A DNA stretch of 5,663 nt. It comes from Elusimicrobiota bacterium. Lineage in GTDB: Bacteria; Elusimicrobiota; Elusimicrobia; FEN-1173. The position numbers and the translations under genes were made by a program. The DNA lies in contig JACQPF010000110.1 in assembly GCA_016207625.1 (NCBI GenBank), forward strand, positions 1 to 5,663, given 5' to 3'. Positions within the stretch are counted from its first letter, which is position 1. Each line of letters opens with the position of its first letter. Positions 1 through 5,663 of the stretch are shown here, one piece after another. The notes under the pieces were generated by a model. It was not told where the DNA came from and made no database searches. It saw only the letters and a program-made list of their open reading frames with translations.

Positions 1-1
1 C

Positions 2-133
2 AACTACACCGAGTATCCCTACGGGGTGATCGAGGATCTCCTGGGCGCGGCGGTCAAGTTCCAGGCCAACATCAGCCCGAGCACCGGCACCAACATCCAG
101 GCGACCCTGACCAACGCGGTCGCTTCCTATTAA
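2..133 (+). CDS. C-terminal end of an upstream gene, probably tail structural (partial)
   Basis: Reading from base 2, an open frame of 43 codons runs to TAA at 131-133; the start lies outside the window. The visible tail begins NYTEYPYGVIEDLL and ends NIQATLTNAVASY. It is a mildly hydrophobic, Thr/Asn/Ala-rich C-terminus with no recognisable motif. It ends 11 nt before the next start, so it probably belongs to the same operon. In many long-tailed phages the gene just before the tail assembly chaperone encodes the major tail tube protein, and a small beta-rich tube or tail-completion protein would fit, but this rests on position only. That it codes is supported by the uninterrupted frame, GC-rich third positions matching its neighbours, and a stop followed at once by a ribosome binding site. 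Confidence 0.6.
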   Translation, partial: NYTEYPYGVIEDLLGAAVKFQANISPSTGTNIQATLTNAVASY

Positions 134-138
134 GGGGG
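132..138 (+). promoter_or_regulatory. Shine-Dalgarno site for the 145 start
   Basis: AAGGGGG lies 6 nt before ATG at 145 and overlaps the TAA of the upstream gene. This supports the chosen start and suggests that ribosomes finishing the upstream gene can reload here. Confidence 0.6.
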
Positions 139-144
139 AATCCC

Positions 145-507
145 ATGCAGATCATTTCCGCCAAGGAACTCAAGGAGAGGCTCAAAAAACAAAAGGTCGC
201 GGAGGTCGGCGGCATCGCCTTCCGCATCCGGAAGATCCCGCTCCTCTTGGTCACTGAGGACTCCGAGAACCTCTGGGATCTGGCCCGCCAGGGCCAGGAG
301 GTCTTGAGCCAGAAGCTCAAGGCCCTGGCTACAAATCCCAGCCTTTCCATCATGCGCCGGGTGATCCTGGCCGGGGTGGTGGAGCCGCGGTTTTCCCTGG
401 CCGACGATGAACCGGAAGCCGTGCCCATCGACCTCCTTTTGTCCGACTCCGTGATTTCCGCGGGCCTCTTCATCGAGATCCTCCAATTCTCCCTCGAAGG
501 CTGGTAA
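145..507 (+). CDS. Putative tail assembly chaperone (120 aa)
   Basis: A small soluble protein directly upstream of the tape measure gene, where long-tailed phages almost always encode the tail assembly chaperone that holds the tape measure in an assembly-competent state. The N-terminus (residues 1-20, KELKERLKKQK) is basic and helical. A beta-like stretch follows (about 21-38), then a helical middle. The C-terminal half contains GVVEPRF near residue 75 and ends in an acidic/hydrophobic helix (LFIEILQFSLEGW). A 'gvveP' turn followed by a helical end is a pattern I associate with these chaperones, but it is weak evidence alone. Odd: the usual programmed frameshift that makes a longer form is not apparent. 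Both alternative frames close within about 65 nt past the stop (near 531 and 568). The TAA abuts the next ATG in the same frame. No transmembrane segment or signal peptide. The gene is confident; the function is inferred mainly from position. Confidence 0.6.
   Translation: MQIISAKELKERLKKQKVAEVGGIAFRIRKIPLLLVTEDSENLWDLARQGQEVLSQKLKALATNPSLSIMRRVILAGVVEPRFSLADDEPEAVPIDLLLSDSVISAGLFIEILQFSLEGW
496..500 (+). promoter_or_regulatory. Shine-Dalgarno site for the tape measure start
   Basis: GAAGG lies 7 nt before ATG at 508, inside the last codons of the chaperone gene. With the TAAATG junction it suggests termination-reinitiation coupling between the two genes. Confidence 0.5.
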
Positions 508-2439
508 ATGGCCGAATTCCAAGTCTTCTTTGAGGCCGTCGACCACGCGGCCCCGACCATCGAGCAGCTGACCCGCCTGATGACCGAGGCGACGCAGAAG
601 TTCGGCCAGGCCGCGTCGCAGATCTCCGAGGCCGGCGAGAAGCTCAACAAGAAACTGGGCGAGGTCAAGCCCAAGGCGGAGGAGGCCGAGGGCGCCTTCG
701 GCAAGATGGAGAAAGCGGCCAATAAGCTGGCCTCCCAGTTCGTCGGCTTCGCCGGCGCGGCGGGCGTGGCGCTGCTTTTAAAGTCCTCGGTCAGCGCGGC
801 CGTGGAGGAAGAGGAGGCCCTGAACCGGCTGGCCTTCGCGGTCGAGGCGACCGGCGGCTCCTTCGAGCAGTCCAAGCATCAAATCGTCGCCTTCGCCAAC
901 GAGCAGCAGACCCTCACCCGTTTCTCCGACACGGACACCTTCCAGGCCATGGGCCGCCTCGTCCGCGTGACCGGGGACGTGAACCAGTCCATGCAGGCCA
1001 CCCGGCTCGTCTTCGGGCTGGCCTCCGCCTCCGGCAAGGACTTCAACACCGTCATGGACCTGTTGGCCCCGGTCCTTCAGGGCGACACCTCTCGGATGCG
1101 GGCCTTGAAAAACGAGTTCGGCGCCTTCATCGGCGATGCGGACACGGGCCAGGAGGTGATCGACGCCCTTTCCAAGCAGTTCCTGGGCGCGGCGGAGCGC
1201 CAGCAAGGGTTCGGCACGGCCCTGGCCAAAGTCAAGAACGCCTTCTCCGATTTCCAGGAGACGCTCGGCAACGCCGTCATCCCGGTTCTGGACGTGCTTC
1301 TGAACGCGGTCACCTTCATCATCAAGGGCTGGGAGCAACTGTCCGTGGTGGTGGGCGTGGGGACCAAGACCCTGGCCGAGGGCATCAAGCTGGGCCTGGG
1401 CGCCGTCGAGGACATCGCCAACGCCAATTTCGGCAACATGGAAAAAAGGCTGGAGGAGTTCCACGCTGCCCGGATCGCCGCCCAGAACGAGGCCCTGGGC
1501 AAAATCGCGGAGATCGAGGAGAAGCACGCCAAGAGGAACGTCGAGCTCTCCCAGGAGCAGAAGACGGTCCAGGTCAAAAACTCAGACGACGTGCAGCAGA
1601 AGCTGGACAAGCGGCACAACGAGCAGGTCCGGGCCTCGGAGGAACTCAAGGAGAAGGCCACCGAAAACGAAATCGCGGTCATGGAGATGAAAGGCCAGAG
1701 CTTTGAGGCGGAGATCCAAAGGATCGAGATGGAGAAGGAGGCCAAGCTCCGGGCCCTGGGCGAGGTCTTCGACAAAACGGCCAAGACGGACGAAGACAAG
1801 GCGAACCTGGCCAAGGCCCGGACGGCCGTGGAGAAGGCGTCCGAAACGGAGTTGATGCTCCACCGGGACATCGTCATGAAAGCGGGCCTGGAGACGGCCA
1901 AGCAGGTGAACCAGGCCATCGCCGGCTCGGCCGCCTCGGCGGTGGCCGACATGATCCTGGAGGGCAAGAGCTTCGAGAAGGCCTTCAAGGACGTCTTGAA
2001 CACCGTCCTGCGGACGGCCATCGAAACTTTCGTGCGGGTCGCCATCGAGGCGGCCCTGGCGCGGAGCGCGGCCCAGAGCATCACTGGGAGCGCCGGGGCC
2101 CTGGGCGCCCTCGGGGCCGTGGGCGTGTTCGCGACCGTGGGCAAAAGCCTTTTCAAGAAGTTCCAGCACGGCGGCGTGGTGACCGAGCCCACGCTGGGGC
2201 TGATCGGCGAGGCCGGCCCCGAGGCCGTGGTGCCTCTCTCCCGCGCGGAGATCCTTGGCAACACCGTCCAGCTCACCATCCACCAGACCAACCATTTCAC
2301 GGTGAACGGCGCCGGCGAAGAACAGGTGCGGGCCATCATGCGGCGCATCGCGGAGTTCACCCGGAACGGCGCCGCCGAAGGGGCCGAATTGGTGAAGGCG
2401 GTGCTGACCCAATCCCCCCGGCTCCAGTCGGAGGCCTAA
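508..2439 (+). CDS. Tail tape measure protein (643 aa)
   Basis: This protein fills the lumen of the growing tail tube, sets tail length, and is released through the tip when DNA is injected. Domains: residues 1-70 are helical and charged, like the coiled N-terminus of tape measures. Residues 72-92 are hydrophobic (FVGFAGAAGVALLL). Residues 93-285 resemble the conserved tail-assembly core, with GDTSRMRALKNEF near 192 and a hydrophobic VIPVLDVLLNAVTFII segment before residue 274. Residues 311-470 are a long Glu/Lys/Gln-rich coiled coil. Residues 488-520 carry an amphipathic FEKAFKDVLNTVLRTAIETF helix. Residues 528-550 form a Gly/Ala hydrophobic segment. Residues 555-578 hold the hallmark GGVVTEPTLGLIGEAGPEA followed by VVPLS, very common in tape measure C-termini. 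No lysozyme or peptidase domain is visible. At 643 aa it is on the short side (lambda H is 853). It abuts both neighbours with no gap (TAAATG at each end). The start is fixed by the abutting stop and the GAAGG site. Confidence 0.93.
   Translation: MAEFQVFFEAVDHAAPTIEQLTRLMTEATQKFGQAASQISEAGEKLNKKLGEVKPKAEEAEGAFGKMEKAANKLASQFVGFAGAAGVALLLKSSVSAAVEEEEALNRLAFAVEATGGSFEQSKHQIVAFANEQQTLTRFSDTDTFQAMGRLVRVTGDVNQSMQATRLVFGLASASGKDFNTVMDLLAPVLQGDTSRMRALKNEFGAFIGDADTGQEVIDALSKQFLGAAERQQGFGTALAKVKNAFSDFQETLGNAVIPVLDVLLNAVTFIIKGWEQLSVVVGVGTKTLAEGIKLGLGAVEDIANANFGNMEKRLEEFHAARIAAQNEALGKIAEIEEKHAKRNVELSQEQKTVQVKNSDDVQQKLDKRHNEQVRASEELKEKATENEIAVMEMKGQSFEAEIQRIEMEKEAKLRALGEVFDKTAKTDEDKANLAKARTAVEKASETELMLHRDIVMKAGLETAKQVNQAIAGSAASAVADMILEGKSFEKAFKDVLNTVLRTAIETFVRVAIEAALARSAAQSITGSAGALGALGAVGVFATVGKSLFKKFQHGGVVTEPTLGLIGEAGPEAVVPLSRAEILGNTVQLTIHQTNHFTVNGAGEEQVRAIMRRIAEFTRNGAAEGAELVKAVLTQSPRLQSEA
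2430..2434 (+). promoter_or_regulatory. Shine-Dalgarno site for the hub gene start
   Basis: GGAGG lies 5 nt before ATG at 2440, inside the last codons of the tape measure gene. It is the strongest such site in the window and decides the start at 2440 over later in-frame ATGs such as the one at 2470. Confidence 0.65.
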
Positions 2440-5130
2440 ATGAAGCTGGTGTCCGCCGCGTACAAGGCCATGCAGCAGTCCAGCGAGATCCGCCCGGCGC
2501 GGAAGATCGAGCTTTTCCGCCGGTTCTCCAGCGGCAACGGCTGGGAGGCCGCGCCCATCGACGTCACGGCCGAGGTGGTGAGCCTGGACCGCCTATCCTG
2601 GAAGCTGGACGCGGACGAGCTGAACGAATTCAAGGCCTCCAACCTCCGCCTGGAGGTGGACAACTCCGCCCGACTCTGGGACGGGACTTCGTCCCGTTTT
2701 AACGGATTCCTGCTTTATAGGTCCAAGGTGCGGGTCAGCCTGGGTCTCAAGCCCGGCGCCACGGAAGAAATTTTTTCCATGTTCACGGGCGTGATCGAGG
2801 AGGTCAATCAAGATTCCCGCCGGCCCGTGCTCCAGATCACCCTGAAGGGCATGGACGTTTTTCTGGAGACGCGCACCGCCGAAGGGGCGGGCCTCCTTGT
2901 GACGAACGAGTCCATCGGCACAGGGGACGGGGTTAAGGCGGATTTCTTCACCGGCCAGAACGGCGTGGGCCTCATCAAAGAGGTGCGCGTGGCCGGCGTG
3001 GTGTCCCGGCCGGGCAAGCATTACACGGTCTCCCAGCTCAACGAGGGGAGCCGCCCGGCCAAGATCACCTTCAGCCCTGTCCAGCCCGGGCCCGGCCAGG
3101 AGGTCCGGGTGGACTACATCCGTTGGAAGACCCAACAGGAGATCCACCAGGTCGTCCAGGATCTTCTGGCCCTCGTGCCGGAGGTCCAGGTGGACAAGAT
3201 CGAACCCGTCACCTTCCCGGACCCATCCTTTGGCGCCGAGGTCCTGCACACCCTGGAGGCGGACTTCAACGCCTACAATCTCGTGCAGGCCAAGGTGGTT
3301 CCGGAACCCGCGCCGCCTTCGGGCGACGGCGCCATCACCCTGGATCCCATCGAGACCCAGGCCGAGTGGCAGTCCGGCACGGCGTCGGGGATCAACTTTA
3401 CCCAGGTGCCGGACGCCATCACGGCCACCTGGCCCGTGAAATACGAGGCCGATGGGATGCCCAACCAGGAGCCCGGCTGGAACGAATCCGACCTGGGCAC
3501 GTCCGACAAGAAAGTGGAAAACGGCCTCCTGTCCTTTTCCCTGGGAGACACCAACGCCTGGATTTTTGAGAACCTCGCGGGCTTTGTGGCCAAGCGCAGC
3601 CTGTATTGGCGCATGAAGTGGTCGCCCAACGGCGGGACTTTCGAGGTGTCCAGCTTCTTCGCCTTTGGCTCCAGCCGGGGCGCCCGGGTCCTCTTCACGG
3701 ACGGGTTCCACTTGCAGATCGAGGGCGCTGGCGTGGTGCCGCTTTTCCAGGAAAGCGGAGTCTTCCACAGCTACCGGCTGGAGCTGGACGACGACGCCGG
3801 CACCTGGCGTTTCCGGGTGGACGGCACTGAAAAGGCCTCCGGCCTATTGGGCTCCATCGCGGGATCGGTGAACGGGTTCCGCACCAAGGCCTTCGGCGTC
3901 CAGACCACGGAGATCGACTACCTCCGCATGAACAGCGACACCCAGCCCCCGGTGGGCACCTGGGAGAAGGTCGTTGATTACACGGTCCACCTGCCCAACA
4001 TCATGAGTTTCGCCCAACTGGACACCCTGGGCTCCTTCTTTGTGGAGGTGAACGGCAACGCCTCGGACGTGACCTTCAAATACGCTTTCAGCGCGGACGG
4101 TTTCAATTTTGACCCGGAACAAACCGTGGAAAACGGCGGGAACCTGGGCGCGTTCAACAACGTCACCCTGCGGCAATTCTTGAAGTTCAAAATCGAGGTC
4201 CGGGGCTCCGAAGGCCCCACGCCCAGCGCGGTGCGGCGCCTCCTCCTCCCCGGCCTGGCCCTCTCGCCCGTGATCGACCCGGGGACCAGCCCGATCTTTT
4301 GGGAACGCTGGCGGGCCACTTTTGACCTCAACGGCGGAAACGTCCGCCGCTTCACGGCCCACAGGGCGAACAACCTCAGCGGCTTCTCCTTCTACCGCGC
4401 CGTGGGATCCGGGGACGAGATCACCTCGGACGAGCTGGCCCGGGCCCAGGGGACCGCGCCGGACGAACTCCTCATGATCATCCTTTTAAACCCCGCCGGC
4501 CTCACGCCGCCCCTTTTCCGGGAAACCCTCCTGTCCTACAGCACCACCACGGTGCTTTTGTCCATGGCCAACCTGGGCACCCGCAAGGTCCTGGACGTCG
4601 TCAAGGAGGTGGCCAAGCTGGCGGATTACGAGATCGGCGTGAACGGGGAGGGCAAGTTCTTTTTCCGGAACAAGTCCTCCTCCACGGCCCCGGTCGCCGT
4701 CCTGGACGAGTCCAACATCCTGGAGGTGTCCTCGCTTAACCCGGGCTGGGACCGGGTCTTCAACCGGATTGAGGCCCACTTCGGATCGTTTTCGTTCGTG
4801 GTCAACTCCCAGACCGAAGGCGACCCTCCGCCCACCTCCAACGACCAATACGAGGAGAGAAGCCTTTCGGTCGGCGGGGGGAGCCTCATGTTCAACGCCG
4901 ACGTGGACCTGGCCACGTCCCTGGGCCGGCGCTATTACCGCCGCTACAAGGACCCCAAAAAGCGCGGGACCCTGGTCCTGCGCTACATGCCGGAATTGGA
5001 ACCGGGGGACCCGGTGGCGGTCCGCCTGGGCCAGCCGGATTTTTTGGCGCAGTCTTTCAACGCCCGGATCCTGGGCCTGGCGCACGATGACCTCCGTCGC
5101 AAGACCGAGGCCAGCCTCAGGGAAGGGTGA
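2440..5130 (+). CDS. Mosaic tail hub/tip protein with inserted ConA-like domain (896 aa)
   Basis: Likely the tail-tip hub that closes the tube below the tape measure. Residues 1-150 resemble the first part of hub/tail-associated proteins: beta strands with LNEFKASNLRLEVDNS, then a Phe-Thr-Gly-Val-Ile-Glu-Glu-Val turn near 109-116. Residues 155-228 form a small beta domain of the pattern GDG...F...Y-T-V...I-T-F...P-G-x-E-V-x-V-D-Y. Residues 228-275 include a helix (IHQVVQDLLALV). Residues 337-498 look like a concanavalin A/laminin-G fold, with VENGLLSFSL near 359, FHSYRLELDDDAGTWRFRVDG at 442-462 and EIDYLRM at 491-497. Residues 508-606 form another beta-sandwich-like segment (SADGFNFDPEQTV; TPSAVRRLLLPGL). 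Residues 640-896 return to a hub pattern: VLDVVKEVAKLADYEIGVNGEGKF at about 717-740, then beta strands ending in ELEPGDPVAVRL, typical of gp27/late-control-D-like tail proteins. No membrane segment. Domain names rest on reading the protein, not on a search. A structural tail protein is near certain; the exact hub role is inferred. Confidence 0.82.
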   Translation: MKLVSAAYKAMQQSSEIRPARKIELFRRFSSGNGWEAAPIDVTAEVVSLDRLSWKLDADELNEFKASNLRLEVDNSARLWDGTSSRFNGFLLYRSKVRVSLGLKPGATEEIFSMFTGVIEEVNQDSRRPVLQITLKGMDVFLETRTAEGAGLLVTNESIGTGDGVKADFFTGQNGVGLIKEVRVAGVVSRPGKHYTVSQLNEGSRPAKITFSPVQPGPGQEVRVDYIRWKTQQEIHQVVQDLLALVPEVQVDKIEPVTFPDPSFGAEVLHTLEADFNAYNLVQAKVVPEPAPPSGDGAITLDPIETQAEWQSGTASGINFTQVPDAITATWPVKYEADGMPNQEPGWNESDLGTSDKKVENGLLSFSLGDTNAWIFENLAGFVAKRSLYWRMKWSPNGGTFEVSSFFAFGSSRGARVLFTDGFHLQIEGAGVVPLFQESGVFHSYRLELDDDAGTWRFRVDGTEKASGLLGSIAGSVNGFRTKAFGVQTTEIDYLRMNSDTQPPVGTWEKVVDYTVHLPNIMSFAQLDTLGSFFVEVNGNASDVTFKYAFSADGFNFDPEQTVENGGNLGAFNNVTLRQFLKFKIEVRGSEGPTPSAVRRLLLPGLALSPVIDPGTSPIFWERWRATFDLNGGNVRRFTAHRANNLSGFSFYRAVGSGDEITSDELARAQGTAPDELLMIILLNPAGLTPPLFRETLLSYSTTTVLLSMANLGTRKVLDVVKEVAKLADYEIGVNGEGKFFFRNKSSSTAPVAVLDESNILEVSSLNPGWDRVFNRIEAHFGSFSFVVNSQTEGDPPPTSNDQYEERSLSVGGGSLMFNADVDLATSLGRRYYRRYKDPKKRGTLVLRYMPELEPGDPVAVRLGQPDFLAQSFNARILGLAHDDLRRKTEASLREG
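2681..2700 (+). other. Terminator-like hairpin inside the hub gene
   Basis: A perfect 7-bp inverted repeat, ACGGGAC (2681-2687) and GTCCCGT (2691-2697), has a 3-nt TTC loop and is followed by TTT (four T counting the last stem base). G-U pairs could extend the stem by two. It lies about 240 nt into the coding region, across codons for D-G-T-S-S-R-F. The shape is that of a weak intrinsic terminator on the + strand, but the T tract is short and it sits in coding sequence, so function is unproven. Confidence 0.35.
4332..4349 (+). other. Intragenic hairpin without T tract
   Basis: A perfect 7-bp inverted repeat, CGGCGGA (4332-4338) and TCCGCCG (4343-4349), with a 4-nt AACG loop inside the hub gene. 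No T tract follows, so it is not a terminator candidate. It may only reflect the Gly-Gly and Arg-Arg codons at this point in a GC-rich gene. Confidence 0.25.
5119..5127 (+). promoter_or_regulatory. Shine-Dalgarno site for the 5134 start
   Basis: AGGGAAGGG, inside the last codons of the hub gene, ends 6 nt before ATG at 5134 and supports that start. The hub stop TGA lies between the site and the ATG. Confidence 0.6.
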
Positions 5131-5133
5131 CCC

Positions 5134-5663
5134 ATGATCCGGTTCGGCTACAAAACCATCACCGACTGGCAGAGGGCCGTGGAGATCTTCCGCGTGGACA
5201 TCTCCCAGCCCGCCATCAAGATCGTGGACGGCACGATCCCCCTGGAGCTGGTGGACGATTTTAACGATGGCATCCTGAATCCACAGTGGAAAACCTCGGC
5301 CGACTTCATGGATTTCGGCGAGGCGCCTGTCGAAACCGGCGGCTTCTTACAGTTCGATTATCCCAATGACTCCGGCGAAAAACTCATGGAAGTGGCTTTT
5401 AATTCGTCTCGTGGCGGCGTGGAACTGGAGACCCGTTTTATCTGGGACAGCCTGGGCTCGGGCAACTCCTCGGCGCACCAGAACGAATGGGGCATCGCCA
5501 TGCTCCAGGGGACTTTTTTCGATCCGCCCATGGGCAACACGGATTTCCAGAACCGGCTTCTCTGGGAACTGACCTTTTCCGCCACGCCGGGCTCCGGCAT
5601 CCTGAGCATCCTGCCCGTGGTCTATACAACTTCCGGCAAGAAGGCCTATTCCAAGTCCACCAA
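5134..5663 (+). CDS. Tail-tip or fibre protein with N-terminal ConA-like domain (5' part only)
   Basis: An open frame starts at ATG 5134 and runs past the window end without a stop, giving at least 176 residues. It begins MIRFGYKTITDWQRAVEIF. Residues 41-52 read DDFNDGILNPQW, a very typical opening of concanavalin A/laminin-G-like domains ('D-D-F-x-D-x-x-L-x-P-x-W'). Then come V-E-T-G-G-F-L-Q-F near 66-74 and alternating strands with LETRFIW and RLLWELTF, consistent with a beta sandwich up to the edge. No signal peptide. It follows the hub gene after only 3 nt (TGA-CCC-ATG) in the same frame and codes in the same style, so it should be a tail-tip or fibre component, possibly binding receptor glycans. 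The C-terminal part that would show whether it is a fibre, a second tip protein or an enzyme is missing. The ConA-like call is fairly strong from the motif; ligand and role are inference. Confidence 0.75.
   Translation, partial: MIRFGYKTITDWQRAVEIFRVDISQPAIKIVDGTIPLELVDDFNDGILNPQWKTSADFMDFGEAPVETGGFLQFDYPNDSGEKLMEVAFNSSRGGVELETRFIWDSLGSGNSSAHQNEWGIAMLQGTFFDPPMGNTDFQNRLLWELTFSATPGSGILSILPVVYTTSGKKAYSKST

Noticed and set aside
184..196. A-rich run (AAAAAAC then AAAA) near the start of the chaperone gene
   Set aside because: It encodes lysines in a basic helix, lies at the wrong end of the gene for a chaperone frameshift, and both shifted frames close quickly.
165..1654. 14-nt identity GGAACTCAAGGAGA at 165-178 and 1641-1654
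   Set aside because: Both copies encode the simple helical run E-L-K-E in the same codon style. There is no extended similarity, so it is not treated as a repeat.
1077..2360. Long open frame of 427 codons on the minus strand
   Set aside because: It lies wholly antisense to the clear tape measure gene. Its translation is Ser/Arg/Ala-rich low complexity with no family look, as expected from the complement of a GC-rich gene.
3123..3569. Plus-strand frame of 148 codons inside the hub gene, and one at 4769-5137
   Set aside because: Proline/arginine/glycine-rich out-of-frame translations with no supporting start signals. The frame-1 reading gives recognisable tail protein domains across both.
2593..3768. 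Minus-strand open frame of 391 codons, with further antisense frames at 3844-4362 and 4486-5085
   Set aside because: All are opposite the hub gene, rich in Gly/His/Leu/Arg, lack sensible ribosome binding sites, and are explained by the third-position GC bias of the sense gene.
5040..5046. In-frame T-TTT-TTG heptamer near the end of the hub gene
   Set aside because: The -1 frame reaches TGA after about 14 codons (near 5088), so slippage would only swap a short C-terminal end. Base-composition chance is the simpler explanation.
5525..5534. Palindrome GCCCATGGGC after the slippery heptamer
   Set aside because: It can form only a 3-bp stem with a realistic loop, too weak to be a convincing frameshift stimulator or operator.

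Overview
The window is a compact piece of a phage tail-morphogenesis module, from a free phage, a prophage or a tail-derived particle. All genes are on the + strand. It is GC-rich with a strong preference for C/G at third codon positions, which suggests a GC-rich bacterial host. Nothing in it (no tRNA, integrase, host gene or packaging gene) identifies the host taxon or shows whether the element is integrated.

Layout: (1) 2-133, the last 43 codons of an upstream gene, probably a tail structural gene but not identifiable from this fragment. (2) 145-507, a 120-aa protein in the position and with the look of a tail assembly chaperone. (3) 508-2439, a 643-aa tail tape measure protein with the family's C-terminal GEAGPEA signature. 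(4) 2440-5130, an 896-aa mosaic tail hub/tip protein. Its hub-like N- and C-terminal parts flank a small beta domain, a concanavalin A/laminin-G-like domain and a further beta-sandwich-like segment. (5) 5134-5663, the start of another tail-tip or fibre gene, also with a ConA-like domain and cut by the window edge. It has no stop codon inside the window.

The genes read as one polycistronic tail operon. The first gap is 11 nt, the next two junctions are TAAATG with no gap, and the last is TGA-CCC-ATG. Each start has a purine-rich Shine-Dalgarno sequence inside or just after the preceding gene. No promoter or stand-alone terminator is visible, and no stretch over 300 bases lacks a gene. In the expected working model the chaperone coats the tape measure during tube assembly, the tape measure sets tail length and leaves through the hub at infection, and the hub and the following protein form the tail tip, with ConA-like domains that may contact cell-surface glycans.

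The most notable points are the modular architecture of the 896-aa hub, ConA-like domains in two consecutive tip genes, the lack of a separate distal-tail (Dit) gene between tape measure and hub, the lack of the usual frameshift extension of the chaperone, the shared reading frame of four consecutive genes, and a terminator-like hairpin early in the hub gene. I found no clear sign of a wholly new system; this looks like a divergent tail module.
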